The notes: a model not told the origin generated them from the letters alone. 64,000 nucleotides of DNA from Suttonella indologenes (GCF_900460215.1 NZ_UHIA01000004.1:93501-157500); one strand, 5' to 3'. Positions 34,852-43,404 are shown, numbered from the stretch's first letter. Program-made: numbers and translations.

Positions 34852-35871
34852 TTAATGAAACACCACCCGCACTTTCTGCCCGCAGACAAAGCGCTTGGTG
34901 CTTAAAAATTCCGCACTGCTTTTGCCCTGCTGCAGGCGATAGCGCGACATATCTCCCAAAAATTGCACCTCCATGACCGTTGCGCCATCTTCCTGTGCGG
35001 CGTGCAAATCATATTGATGCGGTCGCAGGGCGATTGATAATGCCTCGCCCTCAGGGGCATCACGCGCCGACAGCGGCAAAGGCAATGCGCCAAAAGCGCT
35101 TTGCGCCCCATCGCCCACTTTCACCGCGCTAATCAAGCAGAGATGCCCCAAGACTGTCGCCAGTTCACCTTGTGCGCTGTGGTCGTAGAGCTGTTGCGGT
35201 GCGGCGCTGTCCACCACCTGCCCTGCCTTCATCAGCGCCACTTTATCCGCCAGCGCGAAGGCTTCGCGTTTGTTGTGGGTAACAAGCAAGGCGCTGATGT
35301 GCTGTTCTTTGAATAATAGGCGCAAATCATCGATTAAATGTTCGCGTACCGCTTGGTCGAGGCTGGAAAAAGGTTCATCGAGTAGTAACAGGCGCGGTTC
35401 TCTCACTAAGGCGCGGGCAAGGGCGACGCGCTGTTGCTGTCCGCCCGAGAGTTCGTGCGGAAAGCGTTTGGCAAAATCCGCTAATTGCACGCGTTCGAGC
35501 ATGGAAAGCGCTTTGTCTTTCGCTGCCGCTGTGGGCAAATGGCGCAAGCCGAAGCAGACGTTTTCCAGCGCGTTCAAATGCGGAAACAGGGCGTAGTCCT
35601 GAAACAGCATGCCCACTTCGCGTTGCTGCGACGGTATATGCACGCCATCGCCCGAAACCAATTGGTTTTGCATATAAATTTCTCCGCCCGCAATTGGCAA
35701 TAAGCCTGCAATGGCTTTGAGCAAGGTGCTTTTGCCCGAACCCGAGGCGCCCAATAGTGCGCCGATTTCGCCGCGTTGCAATGCAAAATCGCAATCTCGC
35801 ACCACCGCCGCTGCGCCGTAATGAATGCTGACTTGATGCAAGCAAAGCGCTTGTTCTTGTTCGATTGGCAT
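34852..35871 (-). CDS. fbpC: Ferric iron ABC transporter ATP-binding protein
   Basis: ATPase that powers ferric iron import from the periplasm; 339 residues. Walker A GASGSGKST is at 41-49, the ABC signature LSGGQQQR at 141-148, and Walker B LLLLDEP at 161-167, followed by the switch-loop TH (LLVTHNKREA). The last 110 residues form an OB-type (TOBE) regulatory domain. It starts one base after fbpB ends. The coding sequence contains several AAGCGCTT palindromes. Confidence 0.9.
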   Translation of the reverse strand: MPIEQEQALCLHQVSIHYGAAAVVRDCDFALQRGEIGALLGASGSGKSTLLKAIAGLLPIAGGEIYMQNQLVSGDGVHIPSQQREVGMLFQDYALFPHLNALENVCFGLRHLPTAAAKDKALSMLERVQLADFAKRFPHELSGGQQQRVALARALVREPRLLLLDEPFSSLDQAVREHLIDDLRLLFKEQHISALLVTHNKREAFALADKVALMKAGQVVDSAAPQQLYDHSAQGELATVLGHLCLISAVKVGDGAQSAFGALPLPLSARDAPEGEALSIALRPHQYDLHAAQEDGATVMEVQFLGDMSRYRLQQGKSSAEFLSTKRFVCGQKVRVVFH

Positions 35872-35872
35872 T

Positions 35873-37492
35873 TTAATCCTCCATGGTTTTCAACAGCAAT
35901 GCCACCAGCGGCAAACCCAAAACCACCATCAGCAAAGCAGGCAATGCAGCCATTTCAAAGCGTTCGGCGGAAATGTATTCGTAAATATACGTCGAGAGGG
36001 TTTGCACGTTAAAGGGGCGCAAAAGCATCGCCGCCGATAATTCCTTCATTGATTCCAAAAACAAAAGCAAGGCGGCGGTAACCAGACTGTTGCGCAACAG
36101 CGGCAACCATAAACGCCATGCCGTTTGTTTTTCCGAACAGCCGAGCAAGAAAGCGCTTTGGTCAAGGCTGGGCGGAATGTGCGCAAAACCACTTTCCACC
36201 GCCCCCAAGCTCACCGCCGCAAAGCGACATAAAAAGGCATAGACCAAAGCCGCTATGGTGCCGCTCCAAATCAAGCCGACCATGCCGAAGCCAAGCGCTT
36301 TGCTGATGGCGTTGATTTTGTGATCGAAGGCAGTAGTTATCATCAACACGCCGATGGCTAATACCGTGCCCGAAACGCCGTAGCCCAAACCGGCAAGGCG
36401 AATCAAACCCTTGCCGCGCGCGGTGGCTCGTTGCCATGCTTGCAACACAAATGCCAATGCCGTACCAATCGCCGCTACCGTTAAGGCAAGGCGCAAGGTA
36501 TAAAAGCCCATATGGGCAAATGCCGCCCAATCGGTATCGCCCACATAACGCCACGCCGCCCACAGCAGCCAAGCGGAAGGAATGCCAAAGCCCAACAGCA
36601 AGACCAAACCGCACCATAACACCGCCGCCATTTCGCTCGCCATACCGGCAAAGCGCTTGGCTTCGAGCGGCGCGTGGTTGCGTGCTAAATGATTGCGGCG
36701 ACGGTAATACTGTTCCCATGCCAGCAACAGCGCCACCGCCAAGAGCATCAGGCTCGATAATTTCGCCGCTGCGGACAAATCGCGGTGCGCCAGCCAAACA
36801 TCGTAAATCCCTGTCGTCAAATGCCAAACCGAAAAATACGCCACCGTGCCGAAATCCGCCAAGGTTTCCATCGCCACCAAACCGCAAGCCACTGCCAAAG
36901 TCGGGCGCAGCAGCGGCAGCAGTACCCGTCTGAATATCTCAAAGCGCTTTGCCCCCAAAAGCTCGGCAGCGTGGATTTGATTGGCAGGTAATTTGGCAAA
37001 AGCCTGCACGCACAGCCAGTAAACATAAGGCGCAAAACACAAGGACAAGACAAATACCGCCCCGCCCATGCTGCGAATTTCAAAAAACCAATAATCCTGC
37101 GCATTCTTAAAACCAAACACGCGCCGCAAAGCGCTTTGCACCATGCCCGCATAATCCAGCAATTCCGTATAGACAAACGCCGCCAAATAAGCAGGCATCG
37201 CCAGTGGCAACAATAACGCCCAGCGGAAAAAACCCCGTCCGCAAAAACGATAACGCGCAATCAGCCACGCACTCGGCACGCCCCAAAGCAAAGACAGCAG
37301 CACCACGCCCACAACCAAAATCACGCTGTTGCGCACATAATCCCACAGCACCGTGCGTTGCAAATGCTCAAAAATCGGCGAATCCGCGGTCAAGGCTTGG
37401 TAAAACAAAGCCAACAGCGGCAAACAGAGCAAGAGTGCCACCACCCACAGCAGTAACACAGAAAAACCACAGCGCAATTTATTCAATAACAT
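35873..37492 (-). CDS. fbpB: Ferric iron ABC transporter permease (fused double domain)
   Basis: Inner-membrane channel of the ferric importer; 539 residues with about twelve predicted membrane segments, in two halves that each resemble a binding-protein-dependent permease domain. The coupling motifs are seen as AAELLGAKRFEIFRRVLLPLL in the first half, a diverged EAA loop (LLGCSEKQTAWRLWLPLL) in the second. This fused layout is standard for FbpB/HitB/AfuB. It is separated from fbpA by a terminator hairpin and a Correia-like element. Confidence 0.9.
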   Translation of the reverse strand: MLLNKLRCGFSVLLLWVVALLLCLPLLALFYQALTADSPIFEHLQRTVLWDYVRNSVILVVGVVLLSLLWGVPSAWLIARYRFCGRGFFRWALLLPLAMPAYLAAFVYTELLDYAGMVQSALRRVFGFKNAQDYWFFEIRSMGGAVFVLSLCFAPYVYWLCVQAFAKLPANQIHAAELLGAKRFEIFRRVLLPLLRPTLAVACGLVAMETLADFGTVAYFSVWHLTTGIYDVWLAHRDLSAAAKLSSLMLLAVALLLAWEQYYRRRNHLARNHAPLEAKRFAGMASEMAAVLWCGLVLLLGFGIPSAWLLWAAWRYVGDTDWAAFAHMGFYTLRLALTVAAIGTALAFVLQAWQRATARGKGLIRLAGLGYGVSGTVLAIGVLMITTAFDHKINAISKALGFGMVGLIWSGTIAALVYAFLCRFAAVSLGAVESGFAHIPPSLDQSAFLLGCSEKQTAWRLWLPLLRNSLVTAALLLFLESMKELSAAMLLRPFNVQTLSTYIYEYISAERFEMAALPALLMVVLGLPLVALLLKTMED

Positions 37493-37513
37493 AGCAATCC
37501 CAACACGCCCATA

Positions 37514-37556
37514 AAAAAGCGCTTTGAAAGCAAGAAGCCCTCAAAGCGCTTTTGCG
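37514..37556 (-). terminator. Terminator between fbpA and fbpB built from two AAGCGCTT repeats
   Basis: Read on the minus strand, AAAAGCGCTTTGA and its exact complement TCAAAGCGCTTTT (37516-37528 and 37542-37554 region) make a 13-bp stem with a 13-base loop, followed by a T tract. It lies directly after fbpA and the Correia-like element and before fbpB. Partial termination here would give more binding protein than permease and ATPase. Confidence 0.8.
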
Positions 37557-37561
37557 GCTTA

Positions 37562-37667
37562 TATAGTCGATTAAAATTGCAATGATACGGCGTTGGCTCG
37601 CCTTGCCGTACTATCTGTACTGTCTGCGGCTCGTCGCCTTGTCTCATTCTTATGTTAATCGACTATC
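37562..37667. mobile_element. Correia-like miniature inverted-repeat element, copy 1
   Basis: A ~104-bp element with perfect 12-bp ends ATAGTCGATTAA/TTAATCGACTAT (37563-37574 and 37655-37666), extending imperfectly to about 26 bp. The interior, TACGGCGTTGGCTCGCC...TTGCCGTACTAT followed by TGTACTGTCTGCGGCTCG, closely resembles the neisserial Correia element (CREE/NEMIS) as I remember it. No coding capacity. It sits between fbpA and the fbpA-fbpB terminator. Confidence 0.8.
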
Positions 37668-37681
37668 ACATTAAGCCTTGA

Positions 37682-38692
37682 TCACATATCAAATTTCACT
37701 TCATCAATCAGCTTCAAAGCGCTTTGATAATGTTTGGCAATCTCCAGCACATTTAAATCATCTGCTTTAAAATCACCCCATGAAGCCACCAAATCAGAAC
37801 GCTTCACACCCGCTTTCACAGGGTATTCATGATTGACTTCCGCGTACATCTCCTGCGCCGCATCACCGCTTAAAAACTCAATCAATTTCAAAGCATCGGC
37901 GCGGTTAGGCGCATGTTTGGCAAGCGCCACACCCGAGACATTCACATGCGTACCCGTGCTTTTCTGATTCGGGAAATTAATCTCCACCGCTTTTGCCCAC
38001 TCTTTTTGCTCAGGGTTTTTCTCATTATTCAGCATCGCGCCGAAATAGTAAGAATTGCCCAGCGAGTAATCGCATTTGCCTTCCATAATCGCCTTGACTT
38101 GGTCGCGATCGCCGCCCTGCGGTTTCTGCGCCAAATTCGCCTTCACGCCTTCCAGCCAAGCCTTCGCCGCCGCCTCGCCGTCACGTGCAATCATGGAAGC
38201 GACCAAAGACACATTGTATGGGTGTTTGCCCGAACGCACGCAGACCTTGCCTTTCAATTCAGGCTTTGCCAAATCCTGATAAGTAAAGCTTGCCGGCAGT
38301 TTGCCTACCCGTTCTTTGGAAGAATAAATCGCGCGCGCACGCGTAGTCAAAGCCGCCCAATGCTCGCCGCGCAAATGCGCCGGAATGTTTGCATTGACCA
38401 CATCAGAAGTAAAAGGCTGCGTTACCCCTGCGGCGACCAACTCCTCCAAACGGCTGATATCCACCGTCAGCACCACATCTGCCTTGCTTAATTCGCCTTC
38501 TTGCTTGAGTCGGTCAGCCAAACCGTCTTTCACATAAACAATATTGACGGGAATGCCCGATTCTTTGGTAAACGCCTCCAACATCGGCTTAATCAAAAAC
38601 TCCTGACGATACGAATAAATATTCACCTCCGCCCACGACATCGTACTCGCACCCAATGCCACTAAAGCCGTTAATAACTGTTTCTTCATCAT
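37682..38692 (-). CDS. fbpA: Ferric iron-binding periplasmic protein FbpA
   Basis: Captures ferric iron in the periplasm and passes it to FbpBC; 336 residues from the ATG at 38692. AGGAG lies five bases before that ATG and eight before the alternative at 38689. The signal peptide ends near TMSWA. The mature N-terminus EVNIYSYRQEFLIKPML and the paired iron-ligand tyrosines in GNSYYFGAM identify the family. The coding sequence lacks the AAGCGCTT repeats except for one at its 3' end. Confidence 0.92.
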   Translation of the reverse strand: MMKKQLLTALVALGASTMSWAEVNIYSYRQEFLIKPMLEAFTKESGIPVNIVYVKDGLADRLKQEGELSKADVVLTVDISRLEELVAAGVTQPFTSDVVNANIPAHLRGEHWAALTTRARAIYSSKERVGKLPASFTYQDLAKPELKGKVCVRSGKHPYNVSLVASMIARDGEAAAKAWLEGVKANLAQKPQGGDRDQVKAIMEGKCDYSLGNSYYFGAMLNNEKNPEQKEWAKAVEINFPNQKSTGTHVNVSGVALAKHAPNRADALKLIEFLSGDAAQEMYAEVNHEYPVKAGVKRSDLVASWGDFKADDLNVLEIAKHYQSALKLIDEVKFDM

Positions 38693-38961
38693 ACAAACTC
38701 CTACTGATTCCAAATAAAAACCTTGAGCCATGCCCAAAGTGCTTTTTGCCTGCCTCTAAATGATTTTTCTTATATTGTATCCATAATAGGAGGCAAAAAT
38801 CCATTTAGATAGTAATGAAAAACTTTTTAAAAATAAAAACAGTCGCTTCAAACAAGTGCTTCAAGCGATGCCGATTAACATTCATGTCATGGCAAAACGC
38901 TAAACTATCGCCAAAGCCTGCTTTGCGGTAAACTTCGCACTTTTAGCTCAGCGCTAGCCCT
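38693..38961. promoter_or_regulatory. Divergent control region fbpA / patA with weak Fur-box candidate
   Basis: The 269-base gap between divergent genes is A/T-rich. A 19-base stretch at 38756-38774 (CTAAATGATTTTTCTTATA) matches the classic Fur consensus at 12 of 19 positions, 64 bases upstream of fbpA, where iron-dependent repression would be expected. Minus-strand -10-like sequences (TACAAT, TATTAT) overlap it. No gene seen in the gap. Confidence 0.4.
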
Positions 38962-40395
38962 ATGCCCTTTTTATCCATTGAATTTGCCGTTTTTTTTCTG
39001 CTGTTCTTTCCGCTGTACTGGCTGTTTGGCGCATCGCCGCGCGTGCAGAATTGGCTTCTGCTCCTTGCTAGCATGGGCTGGCTGTATTATCTCAATCCCT
39101 TATTTGCGGCGGCGGTTGCCGGCGCGGGCTTGTTGAATGTGGTAGTGGCGCAGCAGATTGTGCATAGCATCGACGCGCGTCATGCTAAGACTTGGCTAAT
39201 CATCGGCATCAGCTTGGCGGTACTAAATTTGGCGGTATTCAAATATTATGATTTTTTCCGTGCCCAATTGCCACATGACCGGCAAAGCGCTTGGCCGGAT
39301 TTGCTGCTGCCTTTGGGCATTTCCTATTACACCTTCCAATCCATCGCCTATTTAAGCGCCTTATACCGCTACAAACCCGTCAAACTGGCTTGGTATGAAC
39401 TATTACTGCATTTGAGCTTTTTCGCCACCATCACTTCAGGCCCGATTTTCCGCGCCGAACGCATGAAAACCATCGACGGCGAACACGAAGGAGCCGCCGC
39501 ACAAATCCAAAACTCCAATCCAAGACAAATCATCCGCCCCGCACTGGCAATCACGCTGATTTTATTAGGCATTATTAAAAAATGGTGCTTTGCCGGCACC
39601 ATCGGTGACGGCTGGGTCGATCCCGTATTTAACAACCCCCTGCAATATGACACCTTTACCCTCCTAACCGCCATTTACGGCTACACCGCCCAGCTCTTTT
39701 TCGACTTTTCCGGCTATACCGATTTAGCCATCGGCTTGGCAATGCTGCTCGGCTTCCAACTGCCGCCGAATTTCCGCATGCCGCTGATTGCGCACAATAT
39801 CCGCGACTTTTGGAACCGCTGGCACATCTCGCTCTCCACATGGATTCGCGATTATATCTACATCCCGCTAGGCGGCAATCGAAAAGGCTTTCTGCGCACG
39901 CAAATTCATTTGCTGTTGGCGATGCTGCTCTCCGGCATTTGGCACGGACACAGTTGGAATTTCGCCCTCTGGGGCTTATTGCACGGACTGGCATTGGTGC
40001 TGCTCAATTGCGGCGACCGCCTGTGCGGCAAACGCGACGCCCTTGCCGCGCGTGAATGGACGCGCTATATCGGCATCTTCTTTACCCTGAATTTCGTCTG
40101 TTTTACTTTCGTGATATTCCGTGCGCAGGATTTAAGCCAAGCGGCATTGATATTCCAAGCACTTATCGGCAATCTACAATTCAGTCTGCCGGTATTTTCC
40201 ACCGCCTTACTCTTCGCCGCCATGCTCGCCGCGCTGATTGCCTATCAGGAAATTCTGCGCGGCATCAATCGTTTTGTGCGTCTGCTCGAGCGCTTGCCGG
40301 TATGGCTATGGGCATTACCGATTAGCGCGGTATTTTTCTTGATTATGATTTTTGCACCTTCCGGCATTCCGGGATTTATCTATGCCAACTTCTAA
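38962..40395 (+). CDS. patA: MBOAT-family O-acyltransferase (probable PatA, peptidoglycan O-acetylation)
   Basis: Multi-spanning membrane acyltransferase, 477 residues, that would move acetyl groups across the inner membrane. The family motif FWNRWHISLSTWIRDYIYIP and the catalytic-histidine block LSGIWHGHSWNFALWG are intact. With two SGNH hydrolases downstream it resembles the patA-patB-ape1 loci of Neisseria and Campylobacter that O-acetylate peptidoglycan and so resist lysozyme. An alginate-type (AlgI) role cannot be excluded, but no alginate genes are present. Its last 14 bases overlap the next gene. Confidence 0.75.
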   Translation: MPFLSIEFAVFFLLFFPLYWLFGASPRVQNWLLLLASMGWLYYLNPLFAAAVAGAGLLNVVVAQQIVHSIDARHAKTWLIIGISLAVLNLAVFKYYDFFRAQLPHDRQSAWPDLLLPLGISYYTFQSIAYLSALYRYKPVKLAWYELLLHLSFFATITSGPIFRAERMKTIDGEHEGAAAQIQNSNPRQIIRPALAITLILLGIIKKWCFAGTIGDGWVDPVFNNPLQYDTFTLLTAIYGYTAQLFFDFSGYTDLAIGLAMLLGFQLPPNFRMPLIAHNIRDFWNRWHISLSTWIRDYIYIPLGGNRKGFLRTQIHLLLAMLLSGIWHGHSWNFALWGLLHGLALVLLNCGDRLCGKRDALAAREWTRYIGIFFTLNFVCFTFVIFRAQDLSQAALIFQALIGNLQFSLPVFSTALLFAAMLAALIAYQEILRGINRFVRLLERLPVWLWALPISAVFFLIMIFAPSGIPGFIYANF

Positions 40396-42142
40396 TACCC
40401 GCCTATCTGTTTTTATCGCGCTTTCTTTAAGTGCTTTGTTCTGCATTTGGTTTAGTCAGCAGTCGATTAATCGTTATTGGCAACAGACCTATCACCGTCC
40501 TAGTCCTTTAGCTTCCTTAGATTACTTTGCTTTGTGGAGGGCAGGGGCAAATCTACAAAATACCGCCAATACCTTGGCACAAGGACTGCGCAGTCAAATT
40601 CAAGCGATAGACCAACGCATCGCCGCGCAACAGAGCCCGCCTACCACCGGGCCAAATGTTGCGCTGCTACAAGAAGATTTCACGCTCAGCGAAGCGGAAC
40701 TGCGGGAAGCCACAGAAGCCCTTGCAGAACAGATTGAAGAAACGAGCATTACCGACACACAAACAGAACACAGCCATCCTGCAGACGACAGCAAAGCCGC
40801 CGCTGAAAACCTCGTGCAAACGACCGCGGAAAACGATAATGCCGCCGCGCCAAGCGAAGACGCAGCACTGATGGCAAACACAGAAACCCCGCCGAGCAAT
40901 GACAGCGGCGACAGTAAAGCCGCCGTTGAAGATCCTGTGCAAACAAAGGCGGAAAATGATAAAACCTTTGCACCAAGCGAAGACGCACCGCTAATGGCAA
41001 ACACGGAAACGTCGCCGACAAACGACAGTGGCGAAACCAAAGTTGCCGTTGAAAACTCCGCACAAACAAAGATAGAAAACAATAATGCCACCGCGCCAAG
41101 CGAAGACGCAGCACTGATGGCAAACACAGAAACCCCGCCGAGCAATGACAGCGGCGACAGTAAAGCCGCCGTTGAAGATCCTGTGCAAACAAAGGCGGAA
41201 AACGATAAAACTGCCACGCCAAGCGAAGACGCACCGCTAATGGCAAACACGGAAACGTCGCCGACAAACGACAGTGGCGAAACCAAAGCCGCCGTTGAAA
41301 ACTCCGCACAAATAAAGATAGAAAACAATAATGCCACCGCAGCAAGCGAAGACGCAGCACTGATGGCAAATACAGAAACCCCGCCGAGCAATGACAGCGG
41401 CGAAACCAAAGCCACCGTACAAACGGCCGCGGCAAATGACAGCACAAACACACAAACCGAAGCGGCTCCGCAAAACAAAGCCCTGCTTGAGCAAATTCCC
41501 TTGCAGGCGGGCGACAAAGTCTTATTAATCGGTGACTCGCTGATGCAGGGCGTGGCGCCCTTCGTGCAACAAACCCTGCAGCGCCAATACAATATCAACA
41601 GCATTAATTTAAGCAAACAAAGCACGGGTTTATCTTATCCCGATTTCTTCAATTGGCCGGCGGAAGTGGAAAAAACCTTGGCGGCGGATAAAAGTATCAA
41701 AGCCGTGGTCGTCTTTTTAGGTCCGAATGACCCTTGGGATTTCCCCGATCCCGAGCAGGGCAGCAAAGCACCCTATCTCAAATTTAAAAGCAAAGCATGG
41801 GAGGCGGTCTATCGCGCCCGCATAAGTCGTATTGTCGAAAGCGCGCAAAAACATGATGCCGGCGTGATTTGGTTGGGGCTTCCTTTTATGAAGCCGGAAA
41901 AGCTCAACGAACAAATGCTTTATCTTGACGGCATTATGCGCAGCGAAATGCGCGACAAGGGCATTTTTGTGCCGACCAAATACATCCTGACAGGCGGTGC
42001 GCCCACCTATGTCGATACCATCATGCTGGAAGGCAAAAGCGTGCGCGTACGCAGCAAAGACGGCATTCATTTCACACCGACGGGGCAGCGGCAAATCGCG
42101 ATTGCCATTATGCGCCGTCTACACATGCAAACAGAAAATTAA
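40382..42142 (+). CDS. patB: Membrane-anchored SGNH hydrolase with internal repeat region (PatB-like)
   Basis: 586 residues: an N-terminal membrane anchor (about 8-24), a short helical segment, an acidic low-complexity region of 41-residue repeats (about 137-345), and a C-terminal SGNH domain. Catalytic residues are Ser386 in LLIGDSLMQG, Asn in FLGPNDPW, and Asp560/His563 in DGIHF. PatB-type enzymes transfer the acetyl group exported by PatA to muramic acid; this role is inferred from position. The repeats look like an extracytoplasmic spacer. Start at 40382 inside patA. Confidence 0.65.
   Translation: MPTSNTRLSVFIALSLSALFCIWFSQQSINRYWQQTYHRPSPLASLDYFALWRAGANLQNTANTLAQGLRSQIQAIDQRIAAQQSPPTTGPNVALLQEDFTLSEAELREATEALAEQIEETSITDTQTEHSHPADDSKAAAENLVQTTAENDNAAAPSEDAALMANTETPPSNDSGDSKAAVEDPVQTKAENDKTFAPSEDAPLMANTETSPTNDSGETKVAVENSAQTKIENNNATAPSEDAALMANTETPPSNDSGDSKAAVEDPVQTKAENDKTATPSEDAPLMANTETSPTNDSGETKAAVENSAQIKIENNNATAASEDAALMANTETPPSNDSGETKATVQTAAANDSTNTQTEAAPQNKALLEQIPLQAGDKVLLIGDSLMQGVAPFVQQTLQRQYNINSINLSKQSTGLSYPDFFNWPAEVEKTLAADKSIKAVVVFLGPNDPWDFPDPEQGSKAPYLKFKSKAWEAVYRARISRIVESAQKHDAGVIWLGLPFMKPEKLNEQMLYLDGIMRSEMRDKGIFVPTKYILTGGAPTYVDTIMLEGKSVRVRSKDGIHFTPTGQRQIAIAIMRRLHMQTEN
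40784..41420 (+). repeat. Five 123-bp tandem repeats in alternating A/B order
   Basis: The hexamer GAAGAC recurs in frame at 40856, 40979, 41102, 41225 and 41348, exactly 123 bases (41 codons) apart. Units 1, 3 and 5 (A: SEDAALMANTETPPSNDSG) are more alike than neighbours 2 and 4 (B: SEDAPLMANTETSPTNDSG), giving a 246-bp higher-order period A-B-A-B-A. A diverged half-unit precedes the array. Copy number probably varies between strains. Confidence 0.9.
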
Positions 42143-42161
42143 AAAGCTAAGGAAAATAGAT

Positions 42162-43358
42162 ATGAACGGAATCAAAAATCATTATGTACAATATTTTAGG
42201 CGGCGATGTCTGCCGGGAATAAAAATAATGATTTTATTAGCCTGCTTCGGCAATATCGCCGCAGCACAAAATCTACCCGATGGATTGATTAATTACGGCA
42301 GCAATCAGCAGATATGGCTGCAAAAATGGCGCGGACTCGCCAAAGGCGAAAATCACAAATTCCGTATTATTCAGTTGGGTGATTCGCATACTGCCGGCGA
42401 TTATTTTAGCGATTTTCTTCGCCAATCCCTGCAAGCCAAATTTGGCGACGGCGGCATCGGTTGGATTTATCCGAATCATGTCAAAGGGCAGCGCAGTGCC
42501 GTCATGAGCTATGAGCATCAAGGCTGGCAGATATTGACGAGCCGCCGCGACGATGCCGATTTTCCGCTCGGCGGCGTCGTGACCTTGTCGCAAGGGAAGC
42601 AATCGCTTCATCTGATACCGCGTAAAGCACAGGGGGCTTCCGCGATTATCCTTACCCTCTTGCCACCGCGACAAGGCTCAAGCCTGCTGGTACGCGACGC
42701 CGCAGGACAGCGATTCAGGCTCTTAGAAGAAAAGGGCACGGCGAAACAATGGTTCCATACCTATTTGAAAGCCACGCCGCCGCTGAGTTTTCAGTCCGCC
42801 GACGGCGCTCAATGGGCTTTAGGCGCCATCAACATTGAAAACGAGCACAAAGGCGTCGTCTATAGCGCGATGGGCATCAATGGTGCACAATTCAGCGAAG
42901 TCAACAAATGGCGTATGGGCTGGTTGCAAGACCTCAAACGCAGTCGCGCCGATTTGGTCATTCTTGCTTACGGCACAAATGAAGCCTTCAATACGCCTTT
43001 TAAACCCGAAAGCGTGCAGCAATTATGGGCGCAAACGCTTAATAATATTCATCAAGCCTTGCCGCAGGCGGGCATACTCATCATCGGAGCGCCGGAATCC
43101 TTAAAAGGCACGGGCGGCACATGCGGTACACGTGCGCCCTCATTGGATGCCATTCAAAATATTCAATGGTACAGCGCGCAACAGCATAAAACCCTATATT
43201 GGTCATGGCAAAATGTCATGGGTGGCGAATGCGGCATGAAAACATGGATAAGGCGTAAATTGGCGCGCAATGACGGCGTGCATTTCACCCAAGCGGGCTA
43301 TGAAGCCGCAGCACTACATTTAAGCAATGCTTTGATTGCTTTAGCCTATTCGCGTTAA
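42162..43358 (+). CDS. ape1: Secreted SGNH hydrolase (probable peptidoglycan O-acetylesterase Ape1)
   Basis: 398 residues; basic N-terminus then a hydrophobic signal segment (IMILLACFGNIAAAQ). Catalytic residues: Ser75 in QLGDSHTAGDYF, the glycine/asparagine blocks GIGWIYPN and AYGTNEAF, and Asp371/His374 in DGVHF. The order and spacing resemble the Ape1 enzymes that remove O-acetyl groups from muramic acid so that lytic transglycosylases can act. Lies 19 bases after the PatB-like gene with AAGGA before the ATG, so the three form an operon. Confidence 0.7.
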   Translation: MNGIKNHYVQYFRRRCLPGIKIMILLACFGNIAAAQNLPDGLINYGSNQQIWLQKWRGLAKGENHKFRIIQLGDSHTAGDYFSDFLRQSLQAKFGDGGIGWIYPNHVKGQRSAVMSYEHQGWQILTSRRDDADFPLGGVVTLSQGKQSLHLIPRKAQGASAIILTLLPPRQGSSLLVRDAAGQRFRLLEEKGTAKQWFHTYLKATPPLSFQSADGAQWALGAINIENEHKGVVYSAMGINGAQFSEVNKWRMGWLQDLKRSRADLVILAYGTNEAFNTPFKPESVQQLWAQTLNNIHQALPQAGILIIGAPESLKGTGGTCGTRAPSLDAIQNIQWYSAQQHKTLYWSWQNVMGGECGMKTWIRRKLARNDGVHFTQAGYEAAALHLSNALIALAYSR

Positions 43359-43389
43359 GTAGAAATGTGTTTTAGAAAAGATTCCTCTA

Positions 43390-43404
43390 TGGTATAGATA
43401 ATAA
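43390..43404 (+). promoter_or_regulatory. Extended -10 promoter abutting the next ATG
   Basis: TG-G-TATAGA at 43390-43398 fits an extended -10 box. Transcription would start about six or seven bases later, at or next to the ATG at 43405. The gene has no Shine-Dalgarno sequence, so a leaderless mRNA is possible. Confidence 0.4.

Larger units (their letters stand above)
34889..37724. repeat. Dense cluster of the palindrome AAGCGCTT across fbpB-fbpC
   Basis: The 8-base palindrome AAGCGCTT, usually within CAAAGCGCTTTG, starts at 34889, 35094, 35506, 35845, 36151, 36293, 36651, 36942, 37129, 37517, 37544 and 37717. That is twelve copies in under 3 kb; one more is at 39285. Elsewhere in the window I found it only at about 3338, 31005 and 54244. 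A specific 8-mer is expected about once per 65 kb in random sequence. Most copies are inside coding sequence; the 37517/37544 pair forms a terminator. Confidence 0.85.

Noticed and set aside
37562..37667. Copy 1 of the inverted-repeat element as a simple terminator or REP sequence
   Set aside because: Length, TA-like ends and an interior shared with the element at 48004 show a dispersed element rather than a local hairpin.
40600..41625. Long open frame (341 codons) on the minus strand opposite the SGNH/repeat gene, and further open frames in the other frames
   Set aside because: The 123-bp repeat has no stops in several frames, so each repeat keeps false frames open. The plus-strand frame has a membrane anchor and an intact SGNH domain; the minus product shows only low-complexity repeats.
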